From the NCBI GenBank assembly GCA_030950375.1, contig JAUZRN010000007.1, positions 1-64,000 of the forward strand: a stretch of DNA of 64,000 nt, given 5' to 3'. Position numbers and translations under genes: made by a program. Position 1 is the first letter of the stretch, and each line of letters starts with the position of its first letter. Below the pieces are notes generated by a model. It was not told where the DNA came from, made no database searches, and was given only the letters and a program-made list of their open reading frames with translations. Positions 17,045 through 25,690 of this stretch are shown in pieces. Source of the stretch: Rhodothermus sp. (GTDB lineage: Bacteria > Bacteroidota > Rhodothermia > Rhodothermales > Rhodothermaceae).

Positions 17045-18019
17045 TCAGGTGTCGTAGGCCCAGCGGAGCGCCATAGCTGCCAGCGCCGCACCCCCACCCG
17101 AAGCGATCAGATATACCAGATCACCACGCCGCAACCGATGCTGACGGACGGCATCTGCCAGCACCATCGGTATGCAGGCGCTCCCCGTGTATCCGTACCG
17201 ATCCATCACATAGTGCGTGCGCGTTTCCGGAAGCCCCAGCACTTCTAAGGTCTCCCGAATGCTGAGCACATTGATCTGCGTAAAAAACAGGTGATCCACC
17301 TCCTCCGGAGCTACTCCCAGGGCTTCGGAAAGCCAGCGTACCAGGCGCGTCCAGTGATCGACGTTGTAGGTCTTCGGGAACTTCTTGCGAAATTCCAGGA
17401 CCTGAGGGCCTGTCGGGCAGCAGGCGCCTCCTGTATAGATACCCATGTAGTCGTAGTACTGGCCTTCTGCCTCCAGCCGGGTCAGCAAAATACCCGGCTC
17501 CTTCTCATCGGCGGGAGCCAGCACCACAGCCCCGGCTCCATCGGCAAACAAGGTGGCAATATTGCGCTGGGAAAAATCCAGGAATCGGCTCATCAGATAC
17601 CCTCCGGCCACCAGGACGGGCCCATTGCCCCGTTCGACAAACTGGCGTCCGATTTCCAATGCCGTTACAAAACCGGCACAGGCAGCGTTGACATCAAAAG
17701 TCCCTGCCCGTACCGCGCCCAGCTTGTGCTGTACAACGGTAGCCGTAGCCGGCGAGAGATAGTCTGGCGTGTCAGTCGCCACAATGATCAGCGTTAGATC
17801 GGCCGGCGTCAGTCCTGCTTCCTGCAACGCAGCACGGGCTGCCTCTACGACCAGATCTGAAGTGGTCTGGCCATCTTCGGCATACCGCCGCTCCCGAATG
17901 TTGCGCTGTGTGCGCAGGAAGCGGTCCACATCTTCGCCATAGTAGTCGTTGAAATAGGCATTGGTTACCACGCGGGGCGGAGCGTAAAGTCCCGTGCCGA
18001 TAATCTGTGCCCGTGCCAT
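17045..18019 (-). CDS. KASIII (FabH)-like thiolase-fold enzyme with altered active site
   Basis: A 324-residue protein of the beta-ketoacyl synthase III family. The nucleophile is Cys114 (NAACAGF), and the fold-typical GAGAVVL and terminal SGGGAALAAMALRW are present. In FabH the catalytic His lies in a PHQAN motif and the Asn in GNTSAAS. Here the aligned stretches read FFTQIN (Thr247 for His) and GYTGSAC (Tyr277 for Asn). A normal decarboxylative condensation is therefore doubtful; acyl transfer, thioester cleavage or non-decarboxylative condensation are alternatives. It is 4 bases downstream of the SDR gene and 10 bases before the symporter, inside the operon. Confidence 0.85.
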   Translation of the reverse strand: MARAQIIGTGLYAPPRVVTNAYFNDYYGEDVDRFLRTQRNIRERRYAEDGQTTSDLVVEAARAALQEAGLTPADLTLIIVATDTPDYLSPATATVVQHKLGAVRAGTFDVNAACAGFVTALEIGRQFVERGNGPVLVAGGYLMSRFLDFSQRNIATLFADGAGAVVLAPADEKEPGILLTRLEAEGQYYDYMGIYTGGACCPTGPQVLEFRKKFPKTYNVDHWTRLVRWLSEALGVAPEEVDHLFFTQINVLSIRETLEVLGLPETRTHYVMDRYGYTGSACIPMVLADAVRQHRLRRGDLVYLIASGGGAALAAMALRWAYDT

Positions 18020-18023
18020 CAGC

Positions 18024-18767
18024 CTACAGGGTTAACCCACCGTCTACGTTAAGCACCGCGCCCGTGATGAACGAAGCCTCATCGGAGGCCAGAAACAGGT
18101 AGGCACGGGCCACTTCTTCAGGGCGTCCCAGACGCTGCAAGGGCGTGCGCATACGTACCATGTCCAGTACTTTCTCGGGCACCTGCCGCGTCATGTCGGT
18201 TTCGATAAAACCGGGCGCTACTGCATTGACCCGGATGCCGTAGCGTCCCAACTCACGCGCCCAGGTCTTTGTCATCCCGATCACGCCGGCCTTTGTAGCC
18301 ACGTAGTTCGTCTGACCAAAATTGCCCGCATGCGCCACCACAGACGAGGCGTTCAAGATGCATCCACTCCCTTGCGCTTCCATGTACGGCAACACGGCCT
18401 TCGTGCACAGAAAGACGCCGACCAGGTTCACTTCGACCACTGCCTGAAACTGCTCCAGCGTCATCTTGCGGAGCGTGGCATCCTGCGTGATGCCAGCATT
18501 ATTAACCAGGATATCGATGCGCCCGAAACGGGCCACCGTCTCCCGGACCATGCGTTCGACCGCTTCAGGCCGGGTGACGTCCACCGCAAGCGCCAGCATG
18601 CGTGCCCCCTCCGTCTGCATTTCCTGCGCCAACGCCACGGCGGCTGCGCGGTCCCGATCGGCCACCACCACCGCAGCGCCCTCCTGAGCGAACAGAATGG
18701 CCGTGGCCCGACCGATACCGCGCGCGCCGCCGGTTACAATCGCAACTTTTCTTTCCAGTCTGCCCAT
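18024..18767 (-). CDS. Short-chain dehydrogenase/reductase (FabG-like)
   Basis: A 247-residue classical SDR. It has the cofactor loop TGGARGIGRA (TGxxxGxG), the NNAG motif (ILVNNAGITQDATL), catalytic Ser in NASSVVAHAG and the YVATK motif (Tyr-Lys), and ends with the FabG-like GAVLNVDGGLTL. VVADRDR after beta-2 begins with Asp-Arg-Asp, leaving NAD(H) versus NADP(H) open. It should interconvert a ketone and an alcohol, as FabG does for 3-oxoacyl thioesters. I set the start at the ATG at 18767, two bases after the TonB receptor stop; upstream in-frame sequence belongs to the receptor. It pairs naturally with the KASIII-like enzyme downstream. Confidence 0.9.
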   Translation of the reverse strand: MGRLERKVAIVTGGARGIGRATAILFAQEGAAVVVADRDRAAAVALAQEMQTEGARMLALAVDVTRPEAVERMVRETVARFGRIDILVNNAGITQDATLRKMTLEQFQAVVEVNLVGVFLCTKAVLPYMEAQGSGCILNASSVVAHAGNFGQTNYVATKAGVIGMTKTWARELGRYGIRVNAVAPGFIETDMTRQVPEKVLDMVRMRTPLQRLGRPEEVARAYLFLASDEASFITGAVLNVDGGLTL

Positions 18768-18769
18768 GA

Positions 18770-21205
18770 TCAGTATCGCAATCCCTCGACGTGATAGGTG
18801 ATACCCAACCAGATGAAGCGACCTCGTACGGGTGCCCCCAGTACATCGTACCCTTCGTTGTTCAGTAGATTCGAGATGCTCAGCGTCAGCTCCAGACCAA
18901 TACGAGGAACCTGATATCCCAGCGTCAGATCGATCACCGTACGTGCCGGGACCTTGCCGCCATGCGCTGGCAGCATGGTCTCGCTGTTCCAGTAACCAGA
19001 TACGAAACGATAGGCACTCTGATAACGAGCGCTCAGGCTGGCAAAATACCCTGCCCATCCCAGATTGCGTACGGTTACATTGCCTTTCAGCTTGGTTTCG
19101 GGCACGTTCAGCGGCAGCTCGCGCTGCCCGGCCGTCTCGGTAAAGCGGCGAAGCGAAATCAGCGAAACACTTCCTGAAAAAGTGATATACGGGGACGGAT
19201 ATAACGTAAGCCCTACATCCAGCCCTGCTACCTGCGCCCGACCGAAGTTCAGGTAGGTGAGCAGCCCGTTGAACGCAGCGTCCGAAGCCGGCGCGCGTAC
19301 CGGCGTAGTACCATCGGCTTCATAGGCGATCGTAGTAAAGCCATCGGCTACCAGGGTCAGTGGACTGATGAAATTGCGGTACCAGGAGTAATAGCCCACA
19401 ACGTCCACAAACGCCCACATGCCAAAAGCCCCCTTGTAGCCCAGTTCCAGCGCGTCAACCTGCTCCGGCTCCAGCCCGGCTACCCGGTTCACGACCTGTC
19501 CACCAGCATCCTTAATCACATAGCCCTTGCGGTTGCCAAAGGCATTGACGTAATAACCAGGTACGAGGTCAAAACGTGGAATGGGAATAAACAGGTAATT
19601 TTCCAGAATCGTCGGGCTTTTGAAGGCGCGATTGTATCCGACGCGGACGTTGTGGCCAGGATAAACGGTATAAACCAGGGCCGCTTTTGGACTGAATTGC
19701 GTGCTGTAGTTCGTATGCCGATCAATGCGCGCTGCTGTTACCAGACGCAGACGATCTGGTACCAACCGAAGATCCAGCTGTACATAGCCCCCGATCTCGG
19801 TCGCGCTCAGATCCTCCCCGCCTGCATCAGCCAGAAACGTCCCGTCCGAATCCGGCAGATAACGCCGCAGCTGCAATCCAGCCACCACACGCCCCTGCAG
19901 GAACGGTAGAGCTCGCCGGTATTGGACTTCCCCATCCAGCAGGGCCCCGCGATCCACAAACGTAGTGGCCTCCCGTAGCGCCTCCAGGTCTACCTGCGCC
20001 AGCGGAACACCCGCCGCTACCTGCGCGGCCGCCGCCTGCACCACAGCATTAAGCTGGTAGGTTTTACCCGCATCGTTCTTCGTGCGCGTGAACTGAGCGT
20101 ACCAGTTCGGATGGCTCAGCTCCACCGTCTGGTACTGCACCACCCAGCCCCGGACGTGATTGCGTCCGTTGTTGGTCAGCCCAAAGTTGTCGTTGGTTGA
20201 GTAGCCCAGACCCGCTTTGGCCTTCCACGTACCCCATCGATAGTACAGAAATCCTTCCAGCTTGGCCGAACGAATGCGATACCCCCCCAGATCTCGCAAC
20301 ACGTCCCCCTCATAGATCGACGTGCCGTAGTTGTGCAATCCCTCTTCCCGGCTCGGCGTAAAGTCATTGGCCCGCAGATACTGGCCGGTAATTTTCCAGC
20401 CCCAGGCGCCTATAGTACCGGCTGCCCGACCTGTTACGTCGATCAGAGACCGCTCGCCGGTCCGGGCCATCAGGGAAAGCCCAGAGGCATCCCAAGGATC
20501 TTTGGTAATAACGTTCACCACGCCGGTATGGGCGTTTGGACCATACAATGCCGAAGCAGGCCCCACGACCACCTCAATGGCTTTGATATCCAGCGGCGCA
20601 GTGGGCAAGAAATTTCCCTGAGGAAGCCCAGTCCCGGGTAGCTGCGCCACCCGACCATCGACCATGGCCAGCATGCGGGTGTTGAACTGGCTGTTGAAGC
20701 CGCGTGCCGAGATACCCTGGGCATTGATGCCCGCCTCCACAAAGTCAATCCCCTTCAACCCGGCAAGCGCCGACAGGAAGGTCCCTCCACCGGTACGCGC
20801 CAGGTCGGCCGCTGTGATCGTCTCGATGGTAACCGGCGCTTCCAGCAGCTTCTCTGTCTGCCGTGTACCGGTTATCACCACCGCTTCGGCCTCAAACAGG
20901 ACGGGCGCTAACGTCAGCGTTAGCCGCAGCGGCGCGGAGCCGACCTCCACCGATCGTTGCAACGTCTGATAACCTACAAATGAAACCTGCAGCGTATAGC
21001 GTCCCGGTGCCAGAGGGCCCAGGCGGAACGCCCCCTCCACATCGGTCGTCGTTCCCTGGCCGGTCTCCAGGAGCACCACGTTGGCGCCGGGCAGTACCGT
21101 GCCACTGGTGGCCTCCCGCACCTGTCCTTCAATCCAGGTGGATTGAGCCAGGGCGAAAGGGCTTACGAGCCCGCCCAACCAGCATAACCAGAGCAGCCGT
21201 TTCAT
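18770..21205 (-). CDS. TonB-dependent outer-membrane receptor
   Basis: An 811-residue protein. A signal peptide (MKRLLWLCWLGGLVSPFALA) leads into a CarboxypepD-like Ig domain (GTVLPGANVVLLETGQGTTT), then the plug domain (TGTRQTEKLLEAPVTIETIT; IEVVVGPASALYGPNAHTGV with VNVITKDP) and a ~550-residue beta-barrel ending in an aromatic-type terminus (ITYHVEGLRY). Such receptors import scarce, large or poorly diffusing substrates using the TonB-ExbBD motor. It has no SusD partner. As the first enzyme-operon gene after the regulator, with a regulator-type palindrome 55 bases upstream, it probably supplies the substrate that the symporter, ligase, SDR and KASIII-like enzyme process. Confidence 0.93.
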   Translation of the reverse strand: MKRLLWLCWLGGLVSPFALAQSTWIEGQVREATSGTVLPGANVVLLETGQGTTTDVEGAFRLGPLAPGRYTLQVSFVGYQTLQRSVEVGSAPLRLTLTLAPVLFEAEAVVITGTRQTEKLLEAPVTIETITAADLARTGGGTFLSALAGLKGIDFVEAGINAQGISARGFNSQFNTRMLAMVDGRVAQLPGTGLPQGNFLPTAPLDIKAIEVVVGPASALYGPNAHTGVVNVITKDPWDASGLSLMARTGERSLIDVTGRAAGTIGAWGWKITGQYLRANDFTPSREEGLHNYGTSIYEGDVLRDLGGYRIRSAKLEGFLYYRWGTWKAKAGLGYSTNDNFGLTNNGRNHVRGWVVQYQTVELSHPNWYAQFTRTKNDAGKTYQLNAVVQAAAAQVAAGVPLAQVDLEALREATTFVDRGALLDGEVQYRRALPFLQGRVVAGLQLRRYLPDSDGTFLADAGGEDLSATEIGGYVQLDLRLVPDRLRLVTAARIDRHTNYSTQFSPKAALVYTVYPGHNVRVGYNRAFKSPTILENYLFIPIPRFDLVPGYYVNAFGNRKGYVIKDAGGQVVNRVAGLEPEQVDALELGYKGAFGMWAFVDVVGYYSWYRNFISPLTLVADGFTTIAYEADGTTPVRAPASDAAFNGLLTYLNFGRAQVAGLDVGLTLYPSPYITFSGSVSLISLRRFTETAGQRELPLNVPETKLKGNVTVRNLGWAGYFASLSARYQSAYRFVSGYWNSETMLPAHGGKVPARTVIDLTLGYQVPRIGLELTLSISNLLNNEGYDVLGAPVRGRFIWLGITYHVEGLRY

Positions 21206-21259
21206 GACCGCCTCCCTGTTTTTGTGAGTGTCTGGTAAAGAAATTTCTTTATAGGCAAC

Positions 21260-21277
21260 GTTTGAAATTTTTCAAAC
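21260..21277. promoter_or_regulatory. Palindromic operator before the TonB receptor
   Basis: GTTTGAAATTTTTCAAAC is an 18-base near-perfect palindrome with half-site TTTGAAA. It lies between the regulator gene and the receptor gene, 55 bases before the receptor start. A second copy identical at 16 of 18 positions lies just upstream of the regulator (21823-21840). Paired copies at the regulator and its presumed target are the usual picture for a MarR/GbsR-type autoregulated operator. Confidence 0.65.
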
Positions 21278-21300
21278 AATAGGTCTAAAAAAAGAAGCGT

Positions 21301-21807
21301 TCAGCCTGAAGTCGCGCCGGCGGTCTCCAGTTGCGCCCGAACCCGCTCCCACTCCTGGGTAAAATTCTCGTAGAACTGTTCCATGAGTCGATAGAAGGCC
21401 TGCATGTGCCGCAACCGTTCGATCGCTGCCTGGTGAGCGGGCTCTCCCGAGGCTTCCATCTCTCGCAGAAATTGCTCGGCCGTGCGCCGGTTTTTTCGAA
21501 CCGTAGCCAGATTAAACTTGAAGTTGTTCAGGAAAAGATCGGGATGCGCCACGTAGTAGTCCCGCCGATTCTCCGGCCCGTTCACCTTCCGCACCAGCCC
21601 GATACTGGCCAGCTCCCGAATCGTACTCGAAATTGGCCCTTTTGAACGATTAAGTAGGGCAGCGATGTCATCTAATGAAAGCGGCTCCGCCTGCGTCAGC
21701 AACAACCCGACAATCAGTCCCTTCAGCCGCGACAGGCCATACCCTTCGTAAATATTACCGAATTCCTCCACCAGATCACGCTGCAATGGCGTCAGCCCCT
21801 GCCTCAT
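21301..21807 (-). CDS. GbsR/MarR-like winged-helix transcriptional regulator
   Basis: A 168-residue protein. The DNA-binding domain (~25-90) includes LTQAEPLSLDDIAALLNRSK and GPISSTIRELASIGLVRKVN, then the wing around ENRRDYYVAHPDLF. A long helical C-terminal half (from ~95) probably forms the dimer interface. The layout matches the GbsR/MarR group, whose best-known member controls glycine-betaine synthesis; no betaine gene is present here. It is the first gene of the minus-strand operon, and palindromes of the same sequence flank it, so it probably controls both itself and the downstream TonB-to-hydrolase genes. The ligand is unknown, perhaps an acyl-CoA made by the operon. Confidence 0.85.
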   Translation of the reverse strand: MRQGLTPLQRDLVEEFGNIYEGYGLSRLKGLIVGLLLTQAEPLSLDDIAALLNRSKGPISSTIRELASIGLVRKVNGPENRRDYYVAHPDLFLNNFKFNLATVRKNRRTAEQFLREMEASGEPAHQAAIERLRHMQAFYRLMEQFYENFTQEWERVRAQLETAGATSG

Positions 21808-21822
21808 TTTATTCTTCGATTT

Positions 21823-21840
21823 ATTTGAAACTTTTCAAAC
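21823..21840. promoter_or_regulatory. Palindromic operator before the GbsR/MarR-like regulator
   Basis: ATTTGAAACTTTTCAAAC contains the perfect inverted repeat TTTGAAA-CT-TTTCAAA at 21824-21839. It sits 16 bases upstream of the regulator start, where bound repressor would block transcription or the start region. It matches the copy at 21260-21277 at 16 of 18 positions. Confidence 0.65.
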
Positions 21841-21912
21841 ACAAGATAAAACCTGCTTATCCCTTTGTCAAGGGCTCATGAATAAAGCAGAACCCGCCAA
21901 TCGTTTCCGAAA

Positions 21913-21932
21913 CCCTGTAGTTAACTACAGGG
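21913..21932. promoter_or_regulatory. MerR-type dyad operator of the metal-resistance operon
   Basis: CCCTGTAGTTAACTACAGGG is a perfect 20-base palindrome placed 32 bases before the MerR-family gene. MerR-family activators bind such dyads inside long-spacer promoters and untwist them. A possible -10 (TAAAGA, 21935-21940) follows directly, which fits that geometry; the -35 is not clear (GAAACC would give a 20-base spacer). It is the probable control point for merR-copA and possibly for the genes after them. Confidence 0.75.
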
Positions 21933-21964
21933 CGTAAAGAGCCGCGCTCATCTGGAGGGAACGT

Positions 21965-22408
21965 ATGATGACCCGTAGCGAACTGGCCCGGCGGGCCGGC
22001 GTGCATGCGGAAACGATCCGTTATTACGAACAACGGGGGCTATTACCGCCTCCCCAACGGACGGCTGCCGGCTACCGTGCTTACTCTGAAACCGATGTCG
22101 CCCGCCTGCGCTTCATCAAACGGGCGCAGGAGCTGGGTTTTTCGCTCCGTGAGATTGAAGAGCTGCTGACCCTGGAGGCAACGCCAGGCGCCAGTAGCGG
22201 ACAGGTTCGAGAGCGGGCACTGGCGAAAATTGCTGAGATCGAAGCGCGGATTCGGGATCTGACCCGCATTCGCGATACGCTGCGTCGGCTGGTGGCCGCC
22301 TGTGATGGCCGGGCTCCTATCGAACACTGCCCGATCCTACACGCGCTGCACGATGACCATGGAACGTACCCCGACACCGGAGCCATTGATCGACCAGACC
22401 ACGCCTGA
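21965..22408 (+). CDS. MerR-family metal-responsive activator, CueR-like
   Basis: A 147-residue MerR protein. The helix-turn-helix and wing ([20 protein letters not shown]) are followed by the effector coupling region ([17 protein letters not shown]), a long dimer helix, and a C-terminal metal loop [12 protein letters not shown] with two cysteines 9 apart. The position equivalent to CueR Ser77 appears to be Ser rather than Cys, which favours monovalent ions (Cu+, Ag+). The loop has eight residues between cysteines, as in MerR itself, rather than seven as in CueR. GGAGG lies 6 bases before the ATG at 21965. It overlaps copA's likely start, and copper control is supported by that neighbour. Confidence 0.9.
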   Translation: MMTRSELARRAGVHAETIRYYEQRGLLPPPQRTAAGYRAYSETDVARLRFIKRAQELGFSLREIEELLTLEATPGASSGQVRERALAKIAEIEARIRDLTRIRDTLRRLVAACDGRAPIEHCPILHALHDDHGTYPDTGAIDRPDHA

Positions 22409-24839
22409 AGCCGAAATGGCATGGCGCCTGCCTGTCGAAGGCATGGAGTGCGCGGCCTGTGCTGTACGCATCGAACGGCGGCTGCGCAACGTGCCGGGTG
22501 TACGTCAGGCCAGTGTGAACTACGCCACGGGCGAAGCAGCCGTCACTGTCGATCCAGAGGCCGTAGGTCTGGAGCGACTTATAGCAGCCGTTGAAGATGC
22601 CGGCTATGGTGTCCGTACCGAAACGCTACGCGTGCCCCTGCGGCGCATGCCTTCGGAGGATGAACTGGTCCGGCTCTTTAGCCGCACCAACGGCGTCCTG
22701 ACGTGGGAGGTGTTTGAAAAAGACGGGGTACCTCTGCTGCACCTGCGCTACGTGCCCGTGGTGGCCGACCCTCTGGCCCTGCAGCAGCAGCTCGTAGCGG
22801 CCGGTTTGCTGACAGCGAGCGAACGTCAGACGGTGCCGACCGACCGCGAGGCACTGCGTCGCGAACGTGAAGTGCATTATCGGGATGCTCAGCGGCGTTT
22901 CTGGATTGCGGCGGGGTTAAGTTTGCCCGTGGTTGTGCTGGCCATGTGGCCAGGTGCTCATGAACTGCCTGGGGCTAACTGGATTCAGTGGCTGCTGACT
23001 ACCCCTGTGGTCTTCTGGTCGGGCCGTCCGTTTTTTACCGGTGCCTGGCGTGCCTTCCGTCACCATGCCGCCGATATGAACACGCTGGTGGCCATCGGCG
23101 TAGGCGCGGCGTATGTGTACAGCACGGTGGCCACCTTCTTGCCCGGCCTCTTTGAAGCAGCCGGACGTGAACCTGAAGTCTATTTCGAGGCCGCTGCAGT
23201 AATTGTTACACTCATTCTGCTGGGCCGTTTGCTCGAAGCGCGAGCCCGTGCCCGCACCAGCGCCGCCATCGAAAAGCTACTGGATCTACAACCTCCTCGG
23301 GCTCGCGTGGAACGCAACGGCCGCCTGGCGGAAGTACCCGTCGAAGCCGTCCGCGTGGGTGAGCGTGTGATCGTTCGGCCCGGCGAAAAGATTCCGGTGG
23401 ACGGCATCATTGAGGAAGGGACGGCGGCCGTTGATGAAAGCATGATCACGGGCGAATCGATTCCGGTCGATAAAAAGCCCGGCGATTCCGTCATCGGCGG
23501 CACGGTGAACCAGAGTGGAGCGCTGGTCATTCGCGTCACGCGCGTTGGACGCGATACGGTGCTGCAGCAGATCGTGCGCCTCGTTGAAGAAGCGCAGGCC
23601 CGCAAGGCGCCTATTCAGCGCCTGGCCGATCGCGTCGCCGGGATCTTTGTGCCCGTGGTGCTGCTGGTAGCTATTGCCACGTTCGTGCTCTGGTTCGACT
23701 TCGGTCCGGAGCCGCGCCTGACGCACGCGCTGCTCACGTTTGTCTCGGTGCTGATCATTGCCTGCCCATGTGCGCTGGGACTTGCCACGCCCACTGCCAT
23801 CCTGGTAGCCACGGGGCGGGCGGCCCAGCTCGGCGTGCTCTTCAAAGGCGGCGATGCACTGGAACGCCTGCGCCAGGTCGATCTGGTCGTCTTCGACAAA
23901 ACCGGCACGCTTACCGAAGGCCGGCCGCGCTTAGCACGTATCGTATCGCTGAACGGGTATGACGCAGACCGACTGCTGGCCCTGGCGGCAGCTGTTGAAC
24001 AACGTTCGGAGCATCCGCTGGCCCGGGCTATTGTCGAGGCCGCCGAAATGCGCGGGCTACCCCTGATGCCTGTGCGCGATTTTGCGGCGCAGGCCGGACT
24101 GGGCGTCACAGCCCGTGTGGATGGACGGCTCGTGCAGCTCGGGCGCCCGGCTTTTCTGGAGGCCCAGGGCATTCCCGTACCCGAAGCGGAAGCAACAGCG
24201 CTGGCTCGCGAAGGGCATACGGTGGTGGCCGTGGCCGTTGATGGCCAGCCAGCCGGCCTGCTGGCCCTCGCCGATACAATCCGACCCTCGGCCCAAACAG
24301 CCATCCAGGCCCTGCACCACATGGGCCGCCGTGTGGCTATGATCACCGGCGACAGCGAAACCGCTGCCCGAGCTGTCGCCCGCCGGCTGGGTATTGATGA
24401 GGTGCGGGCCAATGTACTACCCCAGGACAAAGCCCGGGCCGTGGCCACCTTCCAGACTGAAGGTCACGTCGTAGCCATGGTCGGTGACGGCATCAATGAT
24501 GCTCCGGCGCTGGCGCAGGCCGACGTGGGCATCGCTATGGGCTCCGGGACCGACATCGCCATCGAAGCAGGCGACGTCACGCTCATGCGGCCGGACCTAC
24601 GGGCCGTCGTCGATGCCTTCCGGCTGTCGGCTCGCACGCTTCGCACTATCAAACAGAACCTGTTCTTTGCCTTTATCTACAATGTGCTGGGCATTCCGAT
24701 CGCGGCCGGTGTGCTGTACCCATTTACCGGCCTGTTGCTCAACCCCATGATTGCCGCAGCCGCCATGGCGCTTTCAAGTGTCTCGGTAGTCACCAACAGC
24801 CTGCGGCTACGACGCTTTCAACCAGAACCGCTGCGTTGA
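22353..24839 (+). CDS. copA: Copper-exporting P1B-type ATPase
   Basis: About 828 residues. There is one N-terminal HMA domain ([13 protein letters not shown], CxxC), a second degenerate HMA-like region (~90-160, no CxxC), then the ATPase core: TGES (MITGESIP), CPC in membrane helix 6 ([12 protein letters not shown]), DKTGTLTEG with the phosphorylated Asp, the SEHPLARA nucleotide-domain motif, [10 protein letters not shown], and the last helices with YNVLGIP and MALSSVSVV, the Cu(I) subgroup signature. It pumps Cu+ (or Ag+) out of the cytoplasm. The ATG at 22353 overlaps merR by 56 bases, with 22359 as the alternative. Its TGA lies 2 bases before the next start. Confidence 0.95.
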   Translation: MTMERTPTPEPLIDQTTPEAEMAWRLPVEGMECAACAVRIERRLRNVPGVRQASVNYATGEAAVTVDPEAVGLERLIAAVEDAGYGVRTETLRVPLRRMPSEDELVRLFSRTNGVLTWEVFEKDGVPLLHLRYVPVVADPLALQQQLVAAGLLTASERQTVPTDREALRREREVHYRDAQRRFWIAAGLSLPVVVLAMWPGAHELPGANWIQWLLTTPVVFWSGRPFFTGAWRAFRHHAADMNTLVAIGVGAAYVYSTVATFLPGLFEAAGREPEVYFEAAAVIVTLILLGRLLEARARARTSAAIEKLLDLQPPRARVERNGRLAEVPVEAVRVGERVIVRPGEKIPVDGIIEEGTAAVDESMITGESIPVDKKPGDSVIGGTVNQSGALVIRVTRVGRDTVLQQIVRLVEEAQARKAPIQRLADRVAGIFVPVVLLVAIATFVLWFDFGPEPRLTHALLTFVSVLIIACPCALGLATPTAILVATGRAAQLGVLFKGGDALERLRQVDLVVFDKTGTLTEGRPRLARIVSLNGYDADRLLALAAAVEQRSEHPLARAIVEAAEMRGLPLMPVRDFAAQAGLGVTARVDGRLVQLGRPAFLEAQGIPVPEAEATALAREGHTVVAVAVDGQPAGLLALADTIRPSAQTAIQALHHMGRRVAMITGDSETAARAVARRLGIDEVRANVLPQDKARAVATFQTEGHVVAMVGDGINDAPALAQADVGIAMGSGTDIAIEAGDVTLMRPDLRAVVDAFRLSARTLRTIKQNLFFAFIYNVLGIPIAAGVLYPFTGLLLNPMIAAAAMALSSVSVVTNSLRLRRFQPEPLR

Positions 24840-24841
24840 CC

Positions 24842-25171
24842 ATGGACACCACCGCGTGGCTCGTTACGCTGATCGGCCTGGCCGCCATGGCCTGGGTTAT
24901 CTGGTACTTCTGGCTCTCCGAGCCAAAAACATCACCACCTGCCAACCAACCGGAACTATCTGCCATGAAAACACAGGAGACGTTTCAGATTGAAGGCATG
25001 AGCTGTCAGCACTGCGTAAAAGCCGTGACCACTGCCTTGCAGAAGCTACCGGGCGTTGACGTGCAGTCCGTGGAAATCGGACGGGCTACCGTTGTCTATG
25101 ACCCGGCTCAGATCAGCCGAGATCAGCTTAAAGCTGCTATCGAAGCAGAAGGGTATACCGTGACCTCCTGA
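24842..25171 (+). CDS. Membrane-anchored HMA metal-binding protein
   Basis: A 109-residue protein with one N-terminal transmembrane helix (VTLIGLAAMAWVIWYFWL), a short Pro/Ser linker, and a heavy-metal-associated domain with the MSCQHC metal site and typical ends (FQIEGMSCQHC ... IEAEGYTVTS). Free CopZ-type chaperones lack the anchor, so this looks like a tethered copper carrier. Positive-inside reasoning does not clearly place the HMA domain in the cytoplasm or the periplasm. It starts 2 bases after copA, so it is co-translated and likely hands Cu+ to, or accepts it from, CopA. An in-frame TTG six bases upstream is the alternative start. Confidence 0.85.
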   Translation: MDTTAWLVTLIGLAAMAWVIWYFWLSEPKTSPPANQPELSAMKTQETFQIEGMSCQHCVKAVTTALQKLPGVDVQSVEIGRATVVYDPAQISRDQLKAAIEAEGYTVTS

Positions 25172-25273
25172 AGGGCTATGATTCAGCTGAGCACTTTTTA
25201 AGGTTACACTGGGGTGGCTTTAAGCCGCAAGCCAATAGCTTCTAAAAAGGATGCAGATAACTCCTTAACCACG

Positions 25274-25690
25274 ATGCGCGGCGTCGTACATAGGGGACTT
25301 CAAGGGCTGGGAATCGGGCTGGCGGCCCTGATGCTCACTGGACTGTTGCATCTCCTGGAGCCCGCCTGCCTGATCCCAGCCCCGACCCGCGCAGCAGATG
25401 CGACCGCCCTACCTATCGGCTGCCTTCCCGAGGGACCACCTGACCTACCTTCCAGTACCATCTGCACCCTTTCGACGCCTGTTTCCTGCTGTTTGGAGGC
25501 CCACCGTGTCTCCTGGACCTCGCGTCCGGCGGCAGGCACCTGCTGCCAGGCCTCTCCTCCGGCCAAAGCGCTGCCTCCAATCCGGATCGCCCAACAGACG
25601 CCGGTCCATCCGGCTGCCCTGCCGCTTATTCAACAACGACGTGCTTCAACCGTAGCGCGTTACCTGCAACTCGCCGTCCTGCGACTCTGA
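25274..25690 (+). CDS. Small secreted or anchored Cys-rich hypothetical protein in the copper island
   Basis: A 138-residue frame with an N-terminal hydrophobic segment (LGIGLAALMLTGLLHLLEPA) followed by a Pro/Ala-rich region with scattered cysteines: single ones, then CC pairs (VSCCLEAH; GTCCQAS) ahead of ASPPAK. The CC...CC..PP pattern recalls the HYC_CC_PP-type proteins found beside Bacteroidota metal-efflux genes, but the HYC motif is absent. A periplasmic thiol metal-binder would suit its place between copA and cusC. The start is uncertain (GTG 25214 or ATG 25274), and no good ribosome site is seen. It could also be a chance frame in a 650-base gap; the next 130 bases hold no other gene. 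Confidence 0.45.
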   Translation: MRGVVHRGLQGLGIGLAALMLTGLLHLLEPACLIPAPTRAADATALPIGCLPEGPPDLPSSTICTLSTPVSCCLEAHRVSWTSRPAAGTCCQASPPAKALPPIRIAQQTPVHPAALPLIQQRRASTVARYLQLAVLRL

